From the NCBI GenBank assembly GCA_023512835.1, contig CM042091.1:6743079-6807078 (forward strand): 64,000 nucleotides of DNA, in the 5' to 3' direction. The translations under genes and the position numbers were made by a program. Source of the stretch: Taxillus chinensis. Taxonomy: Eukaryota > Streptophyta > Magnoliopsida > Santalales > Loranthaceae. This document shows positions 12,460 through 23,829 of this stretch, in pieces. Under the pieces are notes generated by a model, which ran no database searches, had not been told where the DNA came from, and saw only the letters and a program-made list of their open reading frames with translations. Positions within the stretch are counted from its first letter, which is position 1, and every line of letters starts with the position of its first letter.

Positions 12460-12742
12460 ATTATAAAATAAAATATATTAAAACATCGTCGATAAAAATG
12501 AAATGGATATAATCAATCGAGTGGGAGAATACCATGTCGTCGTGCTTCGCATGGTCGCGTTAGGTGACAGGCTCCATGTGTCATGTGATACATGCCTCAG
12601 CCTCTGTGTCTGTGGTGCCGCACAACGCGGCAAACCCAAGCTGATGCCGACGGACATATTCCTAACCTAAGCATTTGTTTTTGTCGCCGGCCGTAACGAT
12701 CAGGTGGGTCCCCATTATGTAGCCCCCACAGTGTGTAGTCGT
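12460..12742 (+). repeat. GC-rich module, copy 2 of a diverged direct duplication
   Basis: This is the partner of 10812-11073. It contains a roughly 20-base insertion relative to copy 1 ('gcgttaggtgacaggctcc' area) and several smaller indels. It keeps the block from 'gatgccgacggacatattcct' to 'gatcaggtgggtcccc' well matched. No function is recognised. Confidence 0.8.
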
Positions 12743-13027
12743 TGGAGCTTATGGTCGGTATGTCCGATTTCATTACACAATTGGCGTTGAGTTGAGCCGC
12801 ATGCGCCAACCGCTTTCACATGCGCGCCCGAATTTACAGGTCGACGGATGGAGATTCTGAAACTAACCCTGTGTTTAGTTGGTAAGCATAGCATACATCT
12901 GTCGTGGGAAATTGAAGAAAATAGGCGGAAAAAGGACATTTATATATTCTGTTTGTTTTTTCCAGATTTTCTATATAATTTTTTTTTTTAGAAAAAAAAG
13001 TTAAAAAGTCTTAAAATCATTCGCACT

Positions 13028-13327
13028 ACAGATGTCTTATATTTAACTTTATCTAGGATTATACAGTATTTTTTAATATATTATGAAGCACTATTTATTT
13101 CATATAATTATTAAATTATATTTAAATTTTTTCTTTTACCTCTCTCCTTCATATTTCTCATACCATTAACTTTTATTTCATATTAAGTTATAAAAAATTA
13201 TTATTAAATAAAATAAGTGATATAAAATATTATTTTAATAATGTAGATTTGATTTAGGAAACCTGTTATGATGTATATTTATATAGAGAAGCAAAAAGTA
13301 ATTTAAAACTGTAAATTTAAGAAAACC
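13028..13327 (+). repeat. Dispersed AT-rich repeat, copy 2
   Basis: This segment aligns with the reverse complement of 2277-2573. See that entry for the shared words. It is AT-rich and noncoding, with no open frame of note. Confidence 0.65.
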
Positions 13328-14280
13328 AATAAGGTAACTAATGCTAATATTCTAACGTATTATTAAAGATATTGTATAACAAGGTAACTTTAGAATGACT
13401 ATATCATTGGATAATAACCTCTACCAAGATAAAGAGTAGGAGATGGGTAAAAAAATAATATTTGGTTAAAGGAAATTACTCTTTTACCATGGCTAATACC
13501 CTTTTACCTTCCTCTGTTCAACTTGCCTCACCAAGATATCAAAATCAGGTATTTTTGCCTTCCTCCAGATTGGTGATCGACGTTCAGTTTGGCTTCCTGA
13601 CGGTCTGTTGGTGGCGTGGCAGTGAGGCCAACCTAGTTGGGTCAGTGGTGGGGAGCTGGGTATGATCTCCGCTGCTCGTGCGAGTCGAAGCTGGATGGTT
13701 GGATTGGGGTGGCGTAGAGTCAATCGGCGAGTGATGGAGATAATGCCAATGTAATTTTAAATAATATATTTAATTAAATATTATTTATTATCTGTTTTAT
13801 TAAAATATTATATTTTATTATTATATTTATTTTTAAAATAAAAAAATAAATTAAAATAAAAAAATAAAAAATAATATTTAGATTGATGAATGGTTGAAAC
13901 TTTAAATAGAGAGATTAAAAAAATCTTTAAAAAGTATATTATTAAAATAAAAAATAATACTTTTGATTATTTAAAAAAAATTAATTTTAAAAATATTATA
14001 ATATTAAGCATATAAGTATTAGCTTGCCAAGCAGTTATGTTTTTATTTTCTTTTATTAACGTTTTAAAATTAGTGTAAATAAATTATTAAAAAACGAAGT
14101 ATAAACAATATAATTTTGATACGACACACATATTTAGAATTCAATATAATAAATTAAATCACTCACCGGACACCTTTGATTTTTGAATATTTATCCTACT
14201 GCGTTAGAGCATTGCTTGGCTCAAAGCCAATGCCAAAATTTGACGAGAAAAAACTTTTTTATAAATTTGGTGAATTATTT

Positions 14281-14992
14281 TAAACCTGTACATTGGATCC
14301 CAAACCCTCCAAACCCCCCGCTCGGCGACTCATCTCCCCTCTCTCCCCCCCCCTGCCCGGGCCCCCAGAATATCACACCGCAAAACAAAACACGTTTTGC
14401 GAAGAACATGGATTCATGATTTCCCACAGCACGTGAAATCAAACACAATATACGTGAAACAACGCACACCCCGAACCTGTTTGAATATATTGTTGCAGGC
14501 CCGCGCGCAGTCTCGATCACGGGCGCCCACCACAGCAAAACAACGAGCTGTTCGCCACGCCGCCTGATTTCACCCGTGCCTTTCGTCCCACCCACGTGCA
14601 GAGGCACGCCCTTCCCCACCCGACAGCCACCCCCCCCTTCCCCGCCCGTCACCCATCTCCCCCTCCTCCCGCCCGGCGCCCCACCCCGGCGGCCGACCCC
14701 CCCTCCGGCCCCCCCGACGAGACGACCCTACCCCCCGCCCGGCGACCCATCTCCCTCTCACCCGGCACCACCCACCTCGCGCGACATCCCCCCCCTCCCT
14801 GCCCGACCGACCCCCCCCGCCCGGCGCCCACCCCCTTCTGCGGCGACGTCACACCCCGGCAACCGCCCTCCACCCCCACCCCCACACCGCCACCCCCCCC
14901 AGCGTCTTTTCCTCTGTGGCGAGCGACGGGGGACCGTGCACTGCGGGGGAGACCCGCGTGCGTTGATGATGCTACGCCCCCCATGGCGAGTG
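14281..14992. repeat. C-rich, strand-asymmetric minisatellite-like island
   Basis: The plus strand is extremely rich in C over about 700 bases inside AT-rich DNA. It has many runs of four to eight C. A degenerate unit around 'ccccgcccggcgacccatctccc' recurs near 14317, 14640, 14735 and 14815. The minus strand is correspondingly G-rich with many G-runs. Proline-rich open frames on the plus strand and glycine/arginine-rich ones on the minus strand follow from composition and have no domain signature. Confidence 0.7.
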
Positions 14993-17890
14993 TTTCTGCG
15001 AGAATTTTACTTTTGATTCACGGCGCATTAACTTTGTTGGCGGCCCCTAGTGCCTTATGCCGTTATCGTACGAATCGTCAAAATAATTGTCAAAGGAAAA
15101 TACATTTGTATCATTAAATGCCTTGCCTGTCCACACATGGAAATTGTTTTGGCATCTTCTGATCACAGTATATTTATATGTTAATTTTAGTTTCAAATGC
15201 TACGTTTTATTAAGTTTAGATTATTTTTTAAAATATAATTATTTTTAAAATTATAAATTTAAATGAATTTGTAATACTTACAAATATTTTTCGTTTCACC
15301 ATTAATACATTTCATATAACTTCTACTCTTTACATGACTCTAAGAGTCAAATTTCAAATTGATGCTCTAATAAATTATTTTACATGACTTTTCAAATATA
15401 AAAATTACTATAATAACTAATCACAACACGCTGTTTTCATTTCACCTATGAGTTTGATACGCTTCATATGACTTTTAAAGATAATATATCGAAACATAGA
15501 GCAGTTAATTTCAAAATAAAGTTAAAATTATAAAATAAAATAATGGATATAGCAATTAAGTCCTCGTGAATTGTGAAGTGCCTGAGTGGTTGAGCTCACG
15601 CCGGAGAAAAGGCCATGGCCCTGATCTCGTCTGGCGCTCCCTCGGCACCCGGGAACGCTGGTTCCATTGACGGCACCTGCAGATAGCACGCATGTCACAC
15701 TTTTCCCACTATTTCAATGCCATTTAATTAACGGTATGTGGCTTTATAGTATAGTCGTTTTCAATTGCGATGGCCACATGACGATTTTAAGATCAAAATA
15801 ATGTTTTGACAACCTCTCGCGACAACATATCATTAAAAATAGGATAACAAAAACATATAGGGTGTTTTGATATGCGTTTTGATTTTAATGTTTTTTATTA
15901 AAAAAAATCGAACAAAAGGAGGGCGACGCAGAGAATAGAGTCGACGCAAGAGATCTAATTGAAGAGATTGAATTTACTTGTTGATTATTTATCTAATTTT
16001 ATTATTATAGTTAGTGATATAATTTACTATTGTAGATATATTTTATTTATATTTAATTATAATTACTATTATAGTTAATTTATTGAAGACGATTGTAAGC
16101 TCATTACAAATACTTTAAAAATAAGTAAAAAACAATGACTTCATTTTGGTGTTTAGATTTTTTAAAATATAAATTTTAAAAATATAAAATGCAAACATAT
16201 ATAGAATAGAGAATTAATTAGACTAATTTCAATTCGAAAGGAAAGGAGGTATAAATTATAAAATGCGTGATATTTTTTTTTAATTATAAAAAGGTAAGTA
16301 ATTATGTTTAATGAATCTAAGGGCACTTATGTAAAAAAAAAGCATAAATGATATAGAGCAACTCCAACATATTTTCTATTACCTAAAAATAGAAAAAAAA
16401 ATCACATGACTTTTCATATAACTTTAAAAATTATCATAGTAACTCTTTGAAAAGTTATAGTTTATTTTTCATAATTTTATTAATTTAAAAAAACTCTATG
16501 CTCATCTCCCTTGGTCGCTTGCACTCTCTCATCCACTGCCGCAACCTTCTCCCTCTGTCGCTCTTATCCGTCCTCCCTACATTGCCACAGTCTCTTCGTT
16601 GAGCACCATTGTTCCAATCCCAAGAAGAATAAGGCAGATGACCAAGATTTGGTGAGATTGGCTAGAAAAGAGTGGGCTAGTAGTAGATTTATGATGCCCT
16701 CCGCGGCTGCTAGTTGCTACTATTGCCAAAGGAGAAGAGTGAGGTTGGAGAATGAAAAGGAGAAGGGGAGAAGGACAGAAGGGTTGAACAAGAATAACTT
16801 AAATTTATATTGCCTCTGCCTAGTGCATGCCACTGGCTCTCTTTGCTTCCGCTGTTGCCATTAGAGAAGAAAGGAAATAGAGAAGGATAAAATAAAGGTT
16901 GGAAAAAGTTTTAAAATAAAGGAAATACCGAAAAAATTGTATAGGGTAATTTTTTTTTTTAAAATTATTATTTTAATAAAAAAAATAAATATAATTTAAA
17001 GATCATAGACTATAAGTAAAAAACTAACACCTACGCATGAAATTTTTTTGTACATGAGATAATGTGAATAGTAATAATATGAATAGTGTTAGAGATGATT
17101 GCAGGAGAAAATTTTTGTACATTTTATCAATGGGGCCAAAAATAAAAATAAAAATAATTAGAGAGGCAATGATTGGCAGAAGAAAGAAAGATTGTCCGAT
17201 GTCCCAACTCCAAAAGTCTAGTCGTATAATGGGAAAGCGGACCCCGCTGCTGTTCTAAAATACGGGTTCTGCAGAGCCGCTCATCCGATCCGCTTATACC
17301 TTCTAGGAAAGCCCTCTCACTTCGCATGGCTGTCCTCCTCGGCTTCACAACTCAACTAGCCTGCATAGATTCCTAGATTGAACCAAACCAGACCCATATT
17401 ACTTTTTAATAGTTTTTTTATTTTATTATTATTTATTACTGTTGTTATTACTATTATTATTCTGTTTGTTTTCCTCAAAACCGCGGGCTTTGCCAATTGC
17501 CATAGAAATTTGGAGGAACATTCATGGAAAAACACTAGGGGGTTTCGTCCTCCTATTGCGGTCTCTCAAAACCCATAATCGATTCCGTAACAAATCTGAA
17601 GACTGCGGGCTTTAGATCTTTGTTTTCGGGTCCCATCACACATCTCTATACTGTGTGGGTTTCTGCCACATAATTGATCCGTTGACGAAACATAAGCGAA
17701 ACCCAGTTTCTGTTTTCTCGCATCGTGAACAATCCAATCCACAACTGGGTTCAAAACCCTGATTTTGAATCGCGTGAAAAAGTAGAAGCTTGCATCAGGG
17801 TCTTTCTCGGATCATACGGTGATGTTTTTTTTATTTCTGGGTCCGGTAAGAATCTGATTTTCCGATCCGGGTTTATCCAGAAATCGATCC

Positions 17891-20424
17891 ATGAAGCCGA
17901 GTGGACTCGATGGGTGGAGGAACTACTTCCGGACTGCAACTTCCGACATCTTCGACATCATCGAACATGCGATCATGGTCGCCGCATCGGATTGTCCCAA
18001 GAAATTCAAGGTCCGGAGGGATGGAATCGCGCAAATGTTGTTTTCGTGTAGGTTGGCTCGATGTTCAGGCTGCGACCGCGTCGAATTGGCCGTGCCCGGA
18101 GAGGGCGCGGACGAAGAACAGTGTAAGATTGGATTTGGAGAAAACGGGTGTGATTTTGATGCCGATGGAAGTAGAGGGAGCAAGGTCAACAGCAGCGTAA
18201 CTGAACATATGGAGACAAAGTTGTTGAACCAAGCTAGCAATTACAGCTATGGAGAAGCTGAGGCATTGACTGATGAGATTGAAGAAGAGGGTCAGATTGT
18301 TGGTGAGGTTTTGAGAATCAAAGAGATCTTTAATAACTTTGAAGATGAGGTTTGTGTTTCTTTGTCTAATTGTATTTCCTCTAATTTTCTTGTGTTACCT
18401 TCTGTTGATGTTGGATTTGAAGGGTGTTGTTAATAGTTGACTTTCAATTAGTAATTTTGTCATTACTGTTGATTCTGTCAGTCCATTCAAACATTCCAAA
18501 TTTGGTTCCGTGGCACCTTTTCTCCTCTGCTTTATAGTTGATAGTTCTGCAATATCATAGTTCATGTTTTTCTTGGCTTGCTGGTTTCATAGACAGATTT
18601 TGATTGGGCTTCTTTAATTTCTGATTTCAGTCTGATTCTGTGCTGTTTGAATCCTTAAGGAGGCTTCAATTGATGGCTCTGAGTGTGGATATTCTCAAGG
18701 TGAAATCTACGTGAACCTTAGAGTATTCATTATTCTGGTCTCTAGCTATTGGGCACGGAAATCTCTTTCATTATCCTTGTTTTCGAGCGTTAGGAGCAAC
18801 CACTGTAACCATTACAGCGTCTGCACTTGTTTTTCCCCTCCCGCAGGCCACAGAAATAGGAAAGGCGGTTAATGGTCTCAGGAAGCATGGATCAAGGGAT
18901 ATTCGCCAACTTGCACGAACAGTCATTGAGTAATGAATCTACCACAATTAATTTAATGTTATTGTCATTTTATTACTAGTTGATTAGTCTTTACCCGTGT
19001 AATTAGATTGTATTTAGTGAGCCATAAAAAACAATGGATGACTTTAGGTTTTGAATTCTCTATTTGTTATCTTATATTACGTGGTATGCTCTTTTAATTA
19101 ATTGCTATGACCTGCAGTGTATGGAAGGATATGGTGGATGAATGGGTGAATACCAGTTCAGCTACTATTGCGGGTAGGAGTTGTTGAATAGATTTTCTAT
19201 TTAGTCGAAATGTTTCCACAATGCCGTGTTTTGCCATGCCTTATGGAACTTGTTGCCAAGTCTTGTGTTTTAATATGGGACCTGTGTGCAGAAGGTACAC
19301 CCGATTCTATAAATCCATCTGTTGTTGATGAAGTGGAAGGGCTTCCATCCCCTCCTTTGGACGATGGGGTCTTTTTTGCCACTCAACCTACTTCTATGGA
19401 GCTTTCACAAGTAGTGTTTCTTTCACTTTCCTATCTTTTATTCTTTTTTGGTGGGTGGTGAAGCAGTGTGTAACTATTTTATGGACATGCTTTGTGGCAA
19501 AACCCTGACCTGTTTTTTTCTCCTTTGTTTTTTCATTGTCTTCGTCAAGTTCTTTGATGGCATGGATGATGATGGAAGTGAGTATAATTTGCTCTCGTTC
19601 TTCATTTTTGTAGCGTCTACATTCAGTTCTCTGTTTGACTTTCTTTGCTCAGAAGTATGGTTTTAAATGGAAGATTGTTTTCTCAGATCTTCAAAACAGC
19701 GGGGAGTTCGTGAATAGCCATGATAATGGAACAAAACCGAAGGCAGTGAAGCCGAATGGTCTTAAGCAGAGACAGCAGCCTCCTCCTGTCGGGGCACATG
19801 TGCTCAATAAAGATAACAAGGGACAGGTGATGAATAGACAAGAACCTGCTGTTAAAACAAACAAGCCACTAAACTCCCAACAATCTGGTCCTGGGAGACC
19901 CCCAAAACCAGGCGTGGAGCAAAATTCTACTTGTCGAGCAAAATACCAGCAAGCACATGAGAATGTTACTATCCAGAAGAGACCTCTGCCTGGTCCACTA
20001 GATGTAAGCATTCAGAAAGCATGAATGTTTTTCTTCATTCCTAACTCGTGTCTTTGAGTTTTCGTCTGATTTCTGCTCCCTTTGCAACCAGAAGAACAAG
20101 CATTCTAGTGAAGACATAAAACTCGAGGCAACCAAGAGGAAACTCCAAGAGAGTTACCTACATGCTGAGAATGGTCGGGCTTGTTTCGCCATCAAATATG
20201 GCTTCTTCTTCTTCTTCTTCTTCTTCTTTTCTTTTAGAACCTCATTGCAGCCGTAGTAATTTAAATCTAGTCTGATAGTTTGTTTCTTCTTATGAACAGC
20301 CAAGAAGCAGCGGACGATACAGGTTATGGAGCTACGAGATCTCCCGAAGCAAGGCCTTAGCCAGAGAAATCCACACATGAAACCCGGACACCACAACCGG
20401 CATTGGGCAAACGGAAGGCGATAG
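17891..20424 (+). CDS. MED26B: Mediator of RNA polymerase II transcription subunit 26b-like (TFIIS N-terminal domain protein)
   Basis: Nine coding exons join in frame to 445 residues: 17891-18349, 18631-18699, 18847-18929, 19118-19173, 19292-19410, 19550-19577, 19687-20003, 20092-20173 and 20300-20424. The N-terminus (FDIIEHAIMVAASDCP, then RRDGIA, CSGCDRVELAVPG) matches plant MED26b/c proteins. Residues about 135-222 form the TFIIS N-terminal (LW) helical bundle, with LRRLQLMALSVDILKATEIG, LRKHGSRDIRQLARTVI and VWKDMVDEW. This domain docks elongation and initiation factors to Mediator in the nucleus. The central part (residues 273-377) is Asn/Gln/Pro/Lys-rich and looks disordered. The C-terminus is basic (KRKLQESYLHAENAKKQRTIQVMEL region). 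Exon 6 is only 28 nt. A (TTC)n run lies in intron 8. The length is close to that of the Arabidopsis protein. Donor choices at the small exons are inferred from frame. Confidence 0.9.
20202..20228. repeat. (TTC)n tract in intron 8 of the MED26b-like gene
   Basis: About nine TTC repeats between exons 8 and 9, in the pyrimidine-rich part of the intron. Confidence 0.85.
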
Positions 20425-23400
20425 GGCTGGCCTCTCTTAAGTCCTTGCAGATACTATTGCAGTACAGTGAGCCAACAACTTCACATGGAATTGCATCGGC
20501 GGGTTATAGTTTTTTTTTTTTTTTTTTTTTAATTTCCAAGCTTTTGATTTGGTAATTAGATAAACTCAACGCAGATGATCACCCAATATGCCCCACCTCT
20601 TCTGAGGAACTCCCTCTTTTCACATTAATAAATTTTACCAGGCCCCTGAGACCTGCCTGGGCAGAGGTGCATTATAATCACACCGAACTCAAAATGTAAT
20701 TAGTTACTGATATAGTTGTAAATGGAATTTGCTGACGTTCTGAAGTATAGCATTCATTTGGGTGTTTTTTCTTTTTAAGTGTTTGGAATTTTATATTATC
20801 TGTTATTGATGAGCTTTGCCTTTGGATTTGATTTCATATTCAATGCCTTATCAAAAGTAAAAGTATTGCAAGAAGTGTAATACTTAATTTAGATTGTTGG
20901 ATATGTTTTCAAGTGTTTATATTAATTTTTTTATTTAATTGTAATATTTTTATTAAAAGAAGTTTGTAAGTATTGTACTCTAATGCAATACTTTTGTCAT
21001 GAAATATTAATAAGAAAACAAATTTTTTGACATCAGGTTAGGTTGGGTACAAACGTTAATTAACCTAAGAACAAAACAAGGAGGTGGGAAAATGAATATT
21101 AAGGTTACGTTTTATAAGTATATATTATTTTTTTAAAATATAATTATTTTTTAAAAATATAAATTTAAATAAATTTTTATAATTTTAAATTCGAATATAC
21201 TGTTCTTATCCTATCCTACCAAGCCTTAATTAAGACTTGGCTGAAGGAGACAGCAATCAGTGGGTGTATGATACAGTTGAGATTTAAATTTTTGGTGGGA
21301 AAAGGGGGCCCACTCGACTCCGAAGGAAAAGTCCGGCAGCAGTGGAGTGTTACAGGTGTTTTTGCGTAGCTGACGGGAGTGGACACGTGGCACCCGTCGC
21401 GCGAGGCAAAGGTTGACTACAGTGAAGAGTGGGATTTGGGGCCCACACAGCCTGTCCGTGGGTAGCGTGCACGTAATTATTTATTTATTGGATAATGGTA
21501 AAAGACCAAGACAGCACATTTATTAGATTTTTATGAATCCAAAGTTCATTTTAAAACTATATTTTATATTCAAAAAGTCATAAATGTGACTCCTCATGTT
21601 CCCTCTCGCCCCCCTTATTTATTTTACCTGATCCGCTTCGCTACTCGCCTTCTCGCTGTCCAATTATGATCCAATGATAAAAAATAAATAAAATAAAATA
21701 AAATAAAAAGTTTGTTAATTTTTTGTCGCTGTCCAATTCTGGTCCATCCCCTCGCTCTTTCCAATTGCCGCCGCCGGCAGCACTAATAATAATAATAATT
21801 ATTATTATTATTACAAAAAAAACCTTTAGAGTAATCAAATTGCAAATACTATATATTAAATGAATATTATATATTAAATTCATTTGTATTCATTAAGTAA
21901 TTTATTATTTTATAATACTAAAGAATATTATTATTAACGTATTATATAAAAATGGGCAAAACATATTAATACTCAATAATATTCATTAATTTGTATTCAA
22001 GTCATGAATACCTAAATTTATTTATTCTACATAACTTAAAATGTAATGTCTTGATGTTAAAAGTAAATTGCATAATTTTAATAATTTTAATTAATTTTTT
22101 TACATTTTATAGAGTAAAAAACATGTAAATTTAATTTATCGTTACTAAGTTACTTATTAATAAATTACCATTTATTTTAAAATTTAAGAATATATTGATT
22201 AAACTAATGTATGTTATTTTAATTTAAATGATGGATTCAATTTTAGCGTATGCTATTAAGTCTTTGGTTAAATTGAGATCATTGAATCGAGCAAGTTGTC
22301 TAAATTACTATGTTATAATTATATATATAGGTTATAAATTTATTAGTTAAAATTTCAGAATTATTACACTAACTTTGATACCATCCTATAGTCAAGTTTT
22401 TTTTTTTTGGGAGTAATCTCTTACTCACCTCAAATCAAAAAAAAAAAAAAAACACATATTTCCTTAATGACTCGTGCCTGTTGTGTCTGTACATGCCAAA
22501 ACAAGTAATGAGCACTTATTCAGGTCTACTATTAATCAAAACACTAATGGTCAAAATGCAGAAGGAAACCAATTATGCCCTAGTGATCATTTACAATTTC
22601 CTATTTCTCTCAAATCCCTACCACCCAAAGTGTCGTCCCACATCTCCCCCACTTCCTGTAATCATATTCTTTGCTATTCACCCTCTCTTTCTTATTTTCT
22701 TTCCTCCACGAGCTTCTCCTAACCTCACCCAACTCCTCTCCCTAGTTGGCTTTGTTCACCACATCTAGTAAGTTTCCCTGAACATTACCTTATTTTTGAT
22801 ATTTAGTTATATACAGTTAATAAACACTAGCTAGAAGTCGATTATGTAATAATTAACAGTTACTTTAAACTTCGGTTAATTGAATTCCTACTTTTATTTG
22901 AAATTTTATAATTTTTTCCTGTTAGAAAAAAAATCTATTTATATTATTAGGTACACAATTCAATGGTATATATAAATGTAAATTTAAACGAAAAAAATCA
23001 GATATTACGGATTTTCAGCTATATTCACGTGACACCATACATCAAATAAAATAAAACGAAAAAAATCTCGTGCCTGAATTAATATTTTCATTACTCCCCT
23101 TCAGGCGTTGGTGTAAATGGCACTAGCAGTTGATTTAATAAATTTGTAGATAAAATTTAATTATTTTTAAAAATTTTTAATTAAATATTTTTTATAACAC
23201 TAAATAATAGATTTAATAAATCTTTTAACTATATTAAAATATTAATTTAAAATTTATTTAAAAAAACAAACTATTTTTTCCCACTAAATTAATTCTCACA
23301 AGAATCAATTGGTGAAAATAATTATTTTAATATTAAATAAATTATAACTAGTGAAATTAATTCAATAAATTTGACCAAATAAATTCTTTGTGATCTTTTT

Positions 23401-23829
23401 TTCACATTTTGATTATTGTTCAACTAGAACCCACTACTAATCTTCTTTAAAAGTGTAGTGAAAAGTGAAAGGAAAATAACCATTGACAATACACACATAC
23501 ACACACACACATATGTGGAACCTAAAATGATAATAAACATAGAAAATAAAATTTAAAGATCTAAATGCTGTAATTGTTGTTTGAAAATAAAATCTACCGA
23601 GTCCAAAATGATGATCAGGTTCCTCATAAGTCATATCTGGTAGGAACTCGGACTAAACAAACACGATAGCTCAAAAAACATGGGCCGAATAAACAAGGCA
23701 GCGAACGGGAGACATACGCATGCCTCGAAAAGCAACAAAGCCATTTTAATTATTTTAGCCCTATCTTCGGTTTTCATTTTCACATCGCGCATAGCTTGGA
23801 ACAAAAAATCATTCACAGAAGTACCAAGC
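20425..23829. other. Convergent intergenic region between MED26b-like (+) and RNF25-like (-) genes
   Basis: The left end is the MED26b-like 3' region, with a 20-base T run near 20511-20531. A GC-richer patch at about 21290-21470 carries a G-box-like CACGTGGC and a TTGAC W-box core. A palindromic (TAA)n/(TTA)n hairpin lies near 21783-21812, and a CA tract at about 23490-23511. No protein-coding gene is recognised. Confidence 0.6.

Larger units (their letters stand above)
10176..17890. other. Long intergenic region, repeats and GC-rich islands, no confident gene
   Basis: I found no gene here with recognisable domains or a multi-exon structure. The stretch holds the duplicated GC-rich module, a long GA microsatellite, the second copy of the AT-rich dispersed repeat, a C-rich minisatellite-like island, and a small GC-rich patch at about 15565-15690. 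Short open frames around 10413-10740, 13462-13723 and 16511-16864 have no homology I recognise. The last few hundred bases are the promoter and leader of the MED26b-like gene. Confidence 0.55.

Noticed and set aside
14275..15117. Overlapping Pro-rich (+) and Gly/Arg-rich (-) open frames of 110-173 codons
   Set aside because: They arise from the C-rich island. Long frames exist in several phases at once and none has a domain or sensible codon pattern.
15570..15680. Possible tRNA gene on the plus strand
   Set aside because: The A-box-like stretch has no matching T arm (GGTTCCATT instead of GGTTCGANNCC), and a cloverleaf cannot be drawn.
16511..16864. 117-codon open frame
   Set aside because: No recognisable homology or splice partners; AT-rich repeat-like flanks. 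Most likely a chance frame.
21783..21812. (TAA)n/(TTA)n palindrome as a possible microRNA hairpin or terminator
   Set aside because: It is a simple-sequence palindrome without a complex stem; nothing supports a functional RNA.
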